Shown: piece by piece, positions 12,079-22,420 of the stretch | Numbering within the stretch: position 1 is the first letter of the stretch | Layout: each line of letters opens with the position of its first letter | Assembly (NCBI GenBank): GCA_024138025.1 | Contig: JAMXBD010001363.1 | Span: forward strand, 248,001-312,000 | DNA length: 64,000 bases | Direction: 5' to 3' | Source: Combretum micranthum | Lineage: Eukaryota; Streptophyta; Magnoliopsida; Myrtales; Combretaceae | Translations under genes and position numbers: made by a program | Notes under the pieces: model-generated | Seen by the model: the letters and a program-made list of their open reading frames with translations, nothing else | What the model was told of the DNA's origin: nothing | The model's database searches: none

Positions 12079-14085
12079 AATTAATAGATTAAATCTACTA
12101 TAATCAGATCTATAACTTAAGGAAGGATTGGGTTCAAACTAGGACCTAACATAGCTTAACTACAATACGTCTGTCATCGATCTGCCTTGGACCCAATGAA
12201 AGAGTGTTTGCAGATGGTTTTAGACTCAATTGGATGGTGTTCGTGTTCCGTTAGACTCGATGGTTTAAATAGCCCAATCCCATTATACTCAGTAGTTCAC
12301 ATAGATCACTCTCCCAATTAATGAATTCATAGTTACTTTTCAAGGCAACCTTAAGAATTGGAAAGGGAAAATTTTATACCCCTTTTGCTATTTGCTCCAT
12401 ATTCCACTAGTAGAAATAAAATAAGGCATTGCCAATATTATTTTTTCATGTGTTCAATATGTAAGGTTTCTGCATTTTATATCTAATTTACCAAGTATTG
12501 CAAAACTTTTTTTTTTTTTTCCCTTTTCAACGAATGACTACGAAAATGGGAATAAAAATATTAGATCACTCATGTCACAAGTATATAAGTCGAACCTATT
12601 TTATTGAGGATCCAAGATCCCACGTTGAACTCAAGACAATGAAAATGCTCGATACCATTCCCTATATTAAGGACTTATTTTTTGAGATTCTTCATCATGA
12701 TAGATACATCTTTACAAATTTTTGGGTTTTTTATTAGAATAAATTAATAAAAAAATAAATAAAGAATATTAAAGACATTTGTGTAATATAAATAAATAAC
12801 AAATTGATATAGCGATTAAATACACTAAACAAAGGACATTTGATAAAGTAAAAAGGTTTTTTAGGCTAAGGGATTTTTAGAGAACTAACGCTATGTTAAA
12901 GGACTTAGACTCTAGTTTGCCAGGGGCTATTTTTTGCAAAAAGTAATATCATGAAATAGGAGATGGTATCATGCAAAACTTTTAATTTCAAAGGAAAAGG
13001 AGAAGAATCGAGAAGTTTGTAGGTGAAGGGATTAAGTAAAAAGAACTACAAAAAAAGATAAGAGCACCAAAAAGAGAGCAATTTAGAATTGTCTCCTATC
13101 TTCTTTATCAATATTTTTCTTTCCCCACTTCCATTCCCTTCCTATCATATTCAACGGGAATGTGAATTTGTAGTAAATGCATGGATGTTACAACTAGAGT
13201 TGTGCATGCAAGACAGGTTATGCGGATTGAGTTAAAAATTTTAGCTCGTTTAAAATGCGAGCTAAAATGGCCCATCCCGCGTAATCCGTGGGTTAAAGTG
13301 GGCTAACCCGTTGTGGAACTATAAACACAAATTAGAACGCTCATATCTCGTACTTGCAAAAGGAGCACCAGACAGTCAACAACTTCAAAATAAAAGAATT
13401 TGACCAAGATAATGTTTAGTACTCTAATAAAAGAAATACACATGCCATACAAAAGGATAATAAAACCTGTAGTAATTGAAATAAAATGACATTGCACATC
13501 ACATGCATCCACCGAAGTGGACAAAAAGATAAAATGAGCAGATACGTTTGGATATATTTTAAACAAGCAGTAAAAAATATGCATAACTATTATAAAACTA
13601 TTTATATAAAGAAATATTACTGATAATTATCAATTACCAATTAATTCACATGGGGTATCATCCTAGATAAATCATTTCTCACCGAAGAGAGAACGTTGAT
13701 AAGGGTGACGACCTCTAGTGACAAAAAGGGCAAGGTGAGTTTGAGAGAGCCTGAGTCAACAATGTGGTGTTATCCCATGGAAGAGGACTTCTTATTAGGT
13801 TTTGATGAGATTGGAGGAGAGAGAAAAAGAATTGTAGGTAGCAATATAGATAGAAGCTAAAAGTTTATTATGTGTTAAATGGAAAGGATATAAGAATATT
13901 CATACCCGCAAGAATCGCCACAAGGTCCTTGAAATGTCACACAAGCATTTTAAAGACCTCTTATTCTAAAGAACCTAAGCTCTTTATTTGTAAGGTTTTT
14001 TACACAAGATCCTTAATATTTTTTTAGGTTTTGCAAGTCTCATATACTTATACTTAATACACTTAATAAAATAAAATAAAAAAAA
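12079..14085. other. Intergenic stretch, no gene supported
   Basis: Open frames at 12498-12737 (plus) and 13303-13584 (minus) lack coding character, family motifs or a gene context. Only low-complexity A/T tracts are seen. Confidence 0.55.
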
Positions 14086-14165
14086 AGATAAAATATACTA
14101 AAAGGTCACAACGTTTAAAATAAACTTACTTCCAAATGTTATGACCTTCTAGTATAATTTATACT
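14086..14165. mobile_element. Short palindromic MITE
   Basis: The left arm (ATAAAATATACTAAAAGGTC) is nearly the reverse complement of the right arm (GACCTTCTAGTATAATTTAT). The same terminal motif begins and ends the outer element at 40557-43388 and appears once at about 36826, so all three belong to one family. Confidence 0.65.
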
Positions 14166-14879
14166 AAAAAAATATTAAAAAAACTATTAAAAACATGATT
14201 TTTAGGGTCTTTTACAAAGAACAAAAAAATTAAAGGACTTCTTCTATTATTGAGGACCTTAAAAAGTAAGATTTTTAGCATAAGAAATTATGTTAAGCAC
14301 CCTAATGAAAATGCTCGTACATCAACACGATTGTTTAAAAAAAGAAAAAAGAAAAAAGATTGTTTTTGTCCTATGAATTGGAACTTCATCAATTTTAAAT
14401 TTATAATAAAGTAATGATATAATAAGGTTGAATACAATGGCCTTTTGCTTAGACCAATCATGATAATTTTCCATGTGCTAGCACTCTATGATATAACAAA
14501 CGGGGAGACACATGTAAAATTATTCATCTTTAAAAGGGAAAAGGAAAAACAATTAAAATATTTTGCATAAAGTGCATTATAAAAGTGAATTAGAGTTTCT
14601 TGGACTCACTCCAAATGCCATACTTGTGAATTTTAAAACCGTACACGAAATTGTGTGGTCCTGATTTGACGAGTACCAACTAAATCAGTTTTTTAGCCTT
14701 CTGTCGGTTCTCCAAGGATGCCACTTTCGCTTCTCCACTTCAAATAATGCACAGCCCACGACAATCCATAAACGACACCGGGGTAGGCGCATCAATTTCA
14801 AATAGTGCAAGTATGTTTTTTTTTTAGGTGTATCTTTATTCCTTAGTTGCTTAAAAAGTTATATCAATTAAGATTATGT

Positions 14880-15763
14880 AAAAAAATTAAATGAACTATG
14901 AGTCTGACTGGACTAGATCAAATCGAACAGAAATTTCGATTCTTTTTTGAAATAGTTCAATTTGCGATTTGATTCTGTAAAGAGCAAATGGTTCGTAGTT
15001 TGGTTTGAGACCATAAATCAAACCGATCCGTTTTTATATTAAAAAATTAAATATATTATTTTTAGTCTTAAATTTTTTTTAATGATATATAAAAAAAATT
15101 AATTATTTTTAAAATTTATGACTTAGATATGTGTTATTCATTAGAATAAAATTAGATTTTTCATAATATGTTTTAATTATTATGTTATCTGTAAGTAATA
15201 TAGATTTTAGATTTTAAATTTTAGTCTCTAGTATTCTAACTCCTGCATATTTTTTTTCCATTTGTCTTATTAATTAAGCTACTTCTATTATTTAGTTATT
15301 TATTTATTTATATAATTGGTAATATGTTAGCTAGAAGCATACAACGAATTAAATTTTATATCTTATATTGGAATAAAGTCTAGTATATTATTATAGCTCA
15401 AGATAATTCAAAAAAATGAGACTAGTCACAATTATAATTTTATCATGGATGAAATTGCTTTTATTCCTATAAGTTTTACATATTTATTTGATAAATGATT
15501 AATTTAAAATATTATTATTTACATTTACATTAGTGATAAGAAATATGTAATGAAAATTTTTCTATAGAATATATTTTTTATTTTATGAAAAAAACAGTTC
15601 GAGCCGCAAATCGATTCATACCGAACCATTTTTTTCAATTCAAAAAAAATTACAAACCAAATCGTATGGTTAAGTTCCAATTTTAAAGAAAAATCTAATG
15701 GTAAAATATGGTGTTGTTCAGTTCGAGGTGCAAACTGAACTAAACCATACCGTGCACACCCTT
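14880..15763. mobile_element. hAT-like repeat rich in TCGAACCG motifs (left edge unclear)
   Basis: Many ATCGAACC/GGTTCGA-type motifs face each other across an AT-rich centre. The right end ACCGTGCACACCC is close to the right end ACCGTGCCCACC of the element at 37877-38723. The left end is degraded. Confidence 0.45.
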
Positions 15764-16069
15764 AATATCAATATTTAAAGTAACTCTTTTATAAAGTAAC
15801 TCTTTTATAAAGTAACTCTCTATTTTATTTTCAATTACTTTAAAAAAATTACTTGTCAATTTTTTTAAAATTTTTGTGGGTCACTTTTTATTTTATTATC
15901 TTAAAATAATATTTATATTTTTCTTACAAAAATTAAATAGGTGTTGAAAGACCGATAAGAGAAGAAGTGATAGAGTTATTTTTGTAAAATTAAATAAGTG
16001 TGAAATGACCAATGAGAGAAGAAATGGGAGAAGTGCTTGTCATAACAACTTTAGGGAAAATTTGTCTCA

Positions 16070-16232
16070 TTATTAATTTTGACAGGACCAATCCCGTCAC
16101 TATCTAACAGCTCACATTATACATAATTATCGTGATTGAATCACTAAAATAGTTAATATTCTAATTATTATATTTATTTTAACAGTTAAATGATTGACTA
16201 CACTGTCCTATCGAAGGGACCGTAGAAGTTTC
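16070..16232 (+). mobile_element. Dispersed AT-rich repeat, family III copy 1
   Basis: The core CACTAAAATAGT-AATATTC...TATTATATTTATTTTAACA recurs at 31615-31785 (same orientation) and 37665-37805 (inverted). The conserved flank GGACCGTAGAAG follows in copies 1 and 2. No coding capacity; superfamily not identified. Confidence 0.6.
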
Positions 16233-16379
16233 CTAACTCTGGTTGCTAAACAACTTAACAAGCAACCTATTTTACTGTCCAAACAATTATTACATCACTC
16301 ATATTTCTTAGAATTTTTATTGAGTACCTCTTTTTTTTTACTCTTTTATTCTCGTTTTGTTCTCTCTTTTTTTTTTTTT

Positions 16380-16472
16380 AAGGGGTTGGGGGAGGGGGTT
16401 TGGGGGTTGGGTGGGGCACGGGTGGTGGGGTGGTGTTTGGGGTGGCGGTGGGTGGTGTTGCGGGGGTGCTAA
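16380..16472 (+). repeat. G-run tract (possible G-quadruplex)
   Basis: About 90 bases with many runs of three or more G separated by T or GT. It follows a T homopolymer. Overlapping open frames here translate to low-complexity G/V/W sequence and are rejected as genes. Confidence 0.85.
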
Positions 16473-17699
16473 GCATGCTTTTTTATTTAAACGAGTTAGC
16501 TATCAATGCAGCTGACTTATTCATTGGTACAGAAGTTACCTCACTTTTCAATCCTTGTACATACTGTATTAAAAATTCTAAAGATTTTATAGACTTCTTT
16601 TTGGCCTTTTCACAAAATTTAATTAAATCATATGGTTTCCTGCTTAAGGAAAAATGTGGACGAAAGACCCAATGAAATCAGAAGTGAATTCGCTAGAGTC
16701 TCAAAAGAACAATTGATTTAAAATTTATACGCGGAAAGGGGAATAAACTTTTTGTTTGCTTCACTAAAATAAAGAAACGATTTATCTTGTATTATTTTGT
16801 TGTATGACTGAGGATAATTTTAGAATATCGGTATAGTAATCAACAATAACAATTTTCCTTACGCAAAGAAGAAATAAAAATTGCTTATCCATTCTTATAT
16901 TATATAAAATATACAATTTCTACGATATCACTTATTGCAAATCAAGTAAAAAAATTAATTATTTTACAGGTGATGAAGCAACGTAACTATTTTATTTCAT
17001 TAAAACAACTGCAATGTTAAAGTTAGCCACTTTTTATAAAATGGACTAATGACACATTTAGTATGTGTGTGTGTGTATATATATGACTCGAAATACATTC
17101 ACGATTTCATATTTCATTATTTTTCTCATTTTTAAAAGAGTTTTTAGAAGTCAAATCGCAGTTCCTCACATATATTGATTCCTTTGAAGAAGAATGTCCT
17201 CACAAATATTGAGTCCTACCGTTAATATATAATTATGTATATTTTTTAATCATCGACTTAAGAGCATTTTTCACTAATACCATTATAATTTATGAATGAA
17301 ACCAACAATTTCATATGCAATTCTAATTAGGAATGGATTTGCCATTACATAATTGATTCTATTCTATTCTATTCCAATTTATTAAAATATATTTCATTGC
17401 ACATGGCATTTTTATACATGATACAAGAGCGTGTTATGGGAGCAATATTTCATGTTCCCCTTTCCTCTTCATTGCACTTACTTGCAGTAGTTAAAGTTAA
17501 ACAGTAGGATGAGGCTAAAAAACAGAAGACCCCCTTGCATTAAAAAGCTATAGGTAACGAAGCAAGAAAGCAATACAAAGGGCTGTTATAGTCCAATAGT
17601 AAATTTTACTCTCCAAAATATCCCAAGTTTTATGGGGTAAAGAAAACTAATATTTAATTTTTTTTTAAATTATAAAAATACCATTCAGATGAAAATACA

Positions 17700-17800
17700 G
17701 CTACCTCTCTCTTGAAGAGACGAGGTATGAATAATACAGCTACCTTTCTCTTCAAGAGGCAAGATCAATACACGGACCAACTTCGTCTTTTAAAGAAACG
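17700..17800. repeat. Subterminal CTCTTGAAGAG motif cluster, left MULE end
   Basis: TCTCTTGAAGAGA (17708-17720) and TCTCTTCAAGAGG (17747-17759) are near-palindromes, each preceded by ACAGCTACC. Matching motifs occur in the right end at about 20657 and at 20722-20734. They may be transposase-binding sites (inference). Confidence 0.5.
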
Positions 17801-18551
17801 AGGTTAACAGTCATTTGACCTCATCCCTACTCTCCTTCTTCCCCATTCGAACGCTCAAAACTTTTCTCCCAAATTCTCTAATTTGAAATAACCCTAACCC
17901 TAATTGCATCCATTGAAGCTATGATTTTGAACATTTTTGCGCTTTTTTTGGATAATTTCAATCACTAAGCATTAGATCAGTCATCAATTCATGCAAAAAT
18001 CAACCAATTCATCCAAAAATCAACAAGGACACGTGGAACTTAGAACTCAAAAAGTAAGCTTCTTAACATTTTTACTTAATTTTTTCATGATTATTGATGT
18101 TGCAATGTAGATTTTTTGGTGTTTTATATGTTGTTGGATTTTTTTTTTTTTCAAATGTCGAAGTATATTGTATGTTATTTGTTACATGAGTTGTATTGTG
18201 GAGTGATAATGCGATTTTGATGCTTACTATATTTGTTACCGATGATGCATTGTGAACATTGCATAATGTGATGTTGATGTTACTATATGCTTTTATGATT
18301 TATGAATCAAATTATGAAATCATATATTATTATATATCTTACACCTTGATCATGTTTGATGATGTTAGAATCCACATCAAAGAAATATTTTGATAAGACA
18401 TGGGATAGGTATAAGATAAATATAATGGCATTTGCAAACATGTCCGATATTGGGGAGTGCAATTCATAAGTCATGATCACATTTCATGCATTCAATCTAT
18501 GTTTTATGAGCTGCAGGATAAGTGAGGAAATGGATAAGGCTAAGTTTATAT

Positions 18552-19035
18552 CAATGTTGTCAGAACTGGATCGGGTTTAACCCGGACAAGCTAGGGGGTT
18601 AGGGGTCAGGGCTCAAGTGGTCTGATCGGGTTCAACCGGGGGTCCAACCGGGATCACGAAAAAATAAAAATATAAGGGATAATTTAATTATAAAAGACCA
18701 ATATGTGTGTAATCGCTCAATTAACTCTATATTTGGATCAAATTCATCAATTAATTATTAAATAAATATGATTTATTTATTATATTTTAAAAATTTATAA
18801 TAAAGTATGAATAAATATTTAAATTTCTAATTTTTTATTTTAATTTTAATTTTTTTTTTGCTCTGGGTCGACCGGTCCGTGTAGACCGGTTCAACCCGAT
18901 TCGACCGCTAGGGTCAATCCGGGTCTGGCCGATTCGTTGCAAAAACGAGTTTTAGGCGAGACCCGGCCCTGCATTAGTACCGGTTTCGATCGAACCGGCT
19001 TGAACAGGCCGGTCCGGGTCGGTTTTGACAACTAT
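18552..19035. mobile_element. Mutator-type MITE nested in the MULE
   Basis: It starts CAATGTTGTCAGAAC and ends GTTTTGACAACTAT, which are inverted. It is flanked by AGTTTATAT (18543-18551) and GGTTTATAT (19036-19044), an 8/9 match of Mutator size. Interior ends are rich in GGGTTCAACCGG and ACCCGG motifs, and the centre is AT-rich. No coding capacity. Confidence 0.75.
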
Positions 19036-19089
19036 GGTTTATATTGTACACTCATAGCAACATTGTGGAAGGGAATAATGATTTGGTTA

Positions 19090-20010
19090 TGATAGGTGGT
19101 CAGTTACTGTGGCTAGTATTAGTAAGAACTCTACGTATGAGCAAATACTTGACACCATTTGTACTAGACTTAATGTAAATAAGTCTACACATCGAGTTAA
19201 GTTATATCATAGAGTAGTTATTGGAGATAGGACGCCACGCTATGATGTTATTGCAGTAACTGATGATCATATTGCATAAGAGATGGTGTACACAGAAGGT
19301 TCAGTGACTCTATAAGTCTAAATATTTAAAAAGGATTTGCCATAAGCACTTGCAGGTGATGTCGGCATTGATGGAAATGCTGGTAGCCAAGGGATGGTAG
19401 ATTCGAACTCCACTCTAATTCAGACAACTAGTAAAAAAAGTCTAGATGAGTAACTTTAAATTGGGTGCACTTGATTAGAGTTATGGTCATGATACCGATG
19501 CAATGCAAGAGCCATCGATAAGTGAATCCAGTAACGACTATGATGATGATAGAAATGATCCCCAATAAGCTACTACTACCGATATATAACTTTAGGGAAA
19601 CGGCTAGCATCGTTTCGTAGCTCCTACAGATGTTAATGCAGTAGGGAGCTCAGTTGCAATACCCTTTTCACTGCCGATGTAAGTAGTGGATATACTACAT
19701 TTAATGATGAGCAGGAAATAAGTGTTGAAAATTGAAGCTTTAGCAATAAATTCAAGGTTGGGATGCGGTTTGAGATTAAAGATCATCTTATAAGGGCAGT
19801 TAAATGTGGCACATATTAAATCATTATAATTTTAAGGTGGTGGACTCAGATCCAAGGTCATGGGCAGTTAAGTGCACTGATATTAGAGACGACCCTTCGC
19901 CTTTACATGTATACCATAACGAGCCTAGTCCTTCGCATGTTCAGCCTGATTTGTCTAGTCCATCATCATCATCATATGCTCATCTACAAACACCTCGTTA
20001 CTAGACATCT
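19090..20010 (+). pseudogene. MULE transposase N-terminal remnant
   Basis: Translation of 19.09-19.32 kb gives an intact stretch containing STYEQILDTICTRLNV and RVKLYHRVV, like the N-terminal domain of plant MuDR transposases, ended by TAA. At 19744-19803 the reading FKVGMRFEIKDHLIRAVK matches the start of the MuDR DNA-binding domain. A one-base frameshift near 19803 leads into WHILNHYNFKVVDSDPRSW and AVKC, which continues that domain. The zinc-coordinating remainder and the DDE catalytic region are absent; a proline/serine-rich tail follows. The upstream coding part is interrupted by the MITE at 18552-19035. Not functional. Confidence 0.65.
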
Positions 20011-20978
20011 CATATGCTATTCATATACCGAGAGCTCTATATAAATGGTAACAATCACCGCCATATGATATAGGAGAGGAACTCACCCAGTAGATCCAAA
20101 CCCTATCCTATTGCACTAGTACAGTGTTGGTGGTAGAGATGGGGATGCCACACTCACGCAGGTTGATCCATCTATAGAGCATCCCCAGCAGGATTTGCAT
20201 CAACCTATGCCATCCATCGTACTTTTACTAGGTGGAGATCGAGGAAGCAGACCATGTAGGATTATATTAGATTTTATTTATATTTATGTTTTATGATGAT
20301 GGTACGCAGTATTGTATATACATTAGATGTAATGAATTGAACAATATTACAACCATTTTCATATTATGTTTTAGGTGTTTTTTCTTACGTCGGCTATAAA
20401 GGGTTTTAGAATACTACTGTGATTGGATGGATTGGGTTTATGAATATTATTGTAATTGGATGAACTGGGTTTAGGAATACTTTTGTGGTTAGATTATGTA
20501 GTCTAGAAGTTGTTTCTTTATGGTGGATGGCTAATGATTTAAACAGCTAATTAAACACGATTTTGACAGGTTACAATTTTTTATATTGACTAATATAACA
20601 GGGAGTGAAATATAAAATTCAAGAGGGGGAGGGGTTATTATAGTGCTAAACTCGTTTCTTCAAGAGACAAGATCAGTATAAAAGACGGGATTAATGAGAT
20701 CAGTATGTTACACTAACCCCGTCTCTTCAAGAGATAAGGTCATGTTTTTAAATATGAGATTATTTTCATTCCAATGGTATTTCTGTAATTTTTTCAGAAA
20801 AATTCAAATATTATTTTCCTTTTCCTAAGTTTTGTGTCTAACTAGCCATCATTATCAAGTAACCACCAATGGCTACCATCAGCAAACCAAACACATTCAA
20901 CGACCTTCTTTTCTAGTACCCTTTTCCCTCTCTTTAGTACTACAAGCCTACAACCAAATCGCAGCATCGGGTCATACC

Positions 20979-22186
20979 CAATGTTGCCAGACCTAGACAA
21001 GATGTTGATCTGGATATGCCAGAAGGTCAGGGGTCAAACCGGGTTCAATCAGGATCAATGAAAAATAAATTTTATTTTATCTAATTAATACCTAAACATA
21101 TACTACCGTTTACCAAGTGCTATTACTTTGTTTTTATTATTATCATCATCATCGTTATTATTATTATTTTAATACAAATAGTGATGACAATTTGATTCTT
21201 TTTAAAAACCACCTACATGGTTAATTTTTCTAATATTTACATAATAATTGTTAATTCATGAGACACAAATTTAGTAATTCAGTACGACTAAAACTTTTTT
21301 GGCTCAAATAGACTAAGATACGAACACATTTAGTAATATACTAATATGTAGTGATAAAAATGGGTAACCTCTAATGGAGTCAGTTACACCTTTAAAGAAA
21401 AAACAATATATGCTGAGACAGACCCATTTTTCTCACTATGAAAAGAAAAGAAAACAATTTTCTTTAGTTTTCTTAAATCATCTTTACCAACTATTGACTA
21501 CCATCCACTCTTTCCAACAATACTTATTGCTAAATCGAAGAGTAAACACAACCATTAAAGACAATTAGTTGACATTTGACAAAATTACGACATCCATTCC
21601 TATTAATCTTTTTTTATCAATGTTGAAGGACATGCTAGTATCCATTCCTATAAATCAGCTTCTAGGTAGATGTTGATTGAGTCGACTCAATGGCTTGGTG
21701 AGTTGTATGGGTGAGTAACTTGACAGCTTGATGATTTGTTGTTTAAGTTTGGTTAAGATGGGTTGTTCGAATTGAAGTTGAAGAAGGAGATGGTGTGTTG
21801 GGTGTTGTATTGAGCACGACTAGAAGTGGTGAGACACGATAGAGGTGGAGGTTGCTTCGTAAACTTAGGTCTAGTCTCTGATCTCTAAAACAATAAAATA
21901 TTAAAGCTTGTAGAAAGCGTAGGAATGTTGCTAGTTTCATTTTACAATGTGAGGCATTTAGCATTTTCTACCTTTTTTACTTTTCTTTTCTTTTCTTTTA
22001 AATACATTACATTCAGACTCGGATTACCCAGCCAAGTCAACTAAGTCACGGTTGAACCAGCCGGGTCATCCAGGTTTAATCAATTTAACCTAAAAACGGT
22101 TTGCTTGTGCAAATTGGCTCCCCTTTGATGCCAAGTCCAATCAAACCGGATTAAATCGGCTAATCCAATCTAGTTTTGACAACATC
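20979..22186. mobile_element. Non-autonomous Mutator-type element, second family member
   Basis: It starts CAATGTTGCCAGACC and ends GTTTTGACAACATC, the same inverted termini as the element at 18552-19035. Flanks are GGTCATACC (20970-20978) and GGTCATACC (22187-22195), a perfect 9-bp target duplication. The 1.2-kb interior differs from the smaller copy; small open frames inside match nothing I recognise, so captured host sequence cannot be excluded. Confidence 0.8.
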
Positions 22187-22211
22187 GGTCATACCTAATT
22201 GCATAAGGATA

Positions 22212-22420
22212 TAGCCACAGGAATGCCCCTGATCTAAACCCCGATAGTTTAAATCGAGCTAGGCCAAACCCACCATCAGCGGTCCTAATTTCACGCACAC
22301 ACACACTATATAGATGTAGCCACAAGGATGTGCCTAATTTAAACCTCGATGGTCTAAAACAAGACACAACCCAACCCTCCAATAGTCCTACCTTTATACA
22401 TACATATATATATTTATATT
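22212..22420. repeat. Two imperfect tandem units, period about 105 bp
   Basis: TAGCCACAGGAATG..CTGATCTAAACC at 22212 is repeated as TAGCCACAAGGATG..CTAATTTAAACC at 22317, with a (CA)n run between them. Overlapping minus-strand open frame discounted. Confidence 0.6.

Larger units (their letters stand above)
17635..20826 (+). mobile_element. Mutator-like element (MULE) with long inverted ends, internally deleted
   Basis: The first and last about 200 bases are imperfect inverted repeats, sharing AATACCATT..GATGAAAATA and TCTCTTGAAGAGACG-type blocks. Direct repeats flank the element, AAGTTTTATG at 17625-17634 and AAGTTTTGTG at 20827-20836, a 9/10 match and the 9-10 bp size expected for Mutator transposition. 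Inside are remnants of a transposase N-terminus (19.09-19.32 and 19.74-19.87 kb) and a C-terminal-like tail, but no catalytic core. A 484-bp MITE (18552-19035) is nested in it. Confidence 0.75.

Noticed and set aside
12130..12165. GGGTTCAAAC resembling a Pol III B box
   Set aside because: No A box at the right distance, no cloverleaf and no T-run terminator in place; not a tRNA or a convincing SINE.
16194..16675. Open frames of 91-92 codons
   Set aside because: They run through a T homopolymer and a G-run tract; the translation is low complexity and there is no gene context.
18543..19044. A longer, 16-17 bp target duplication for the GTTGTCA-ended elements
   Set aside because: Shifting the element ends by a few bases gives the shorter 9-bp duplications of Mutator type at both copies, with matching termini; the longer similarity comes from conserved end bases plus the duplication.
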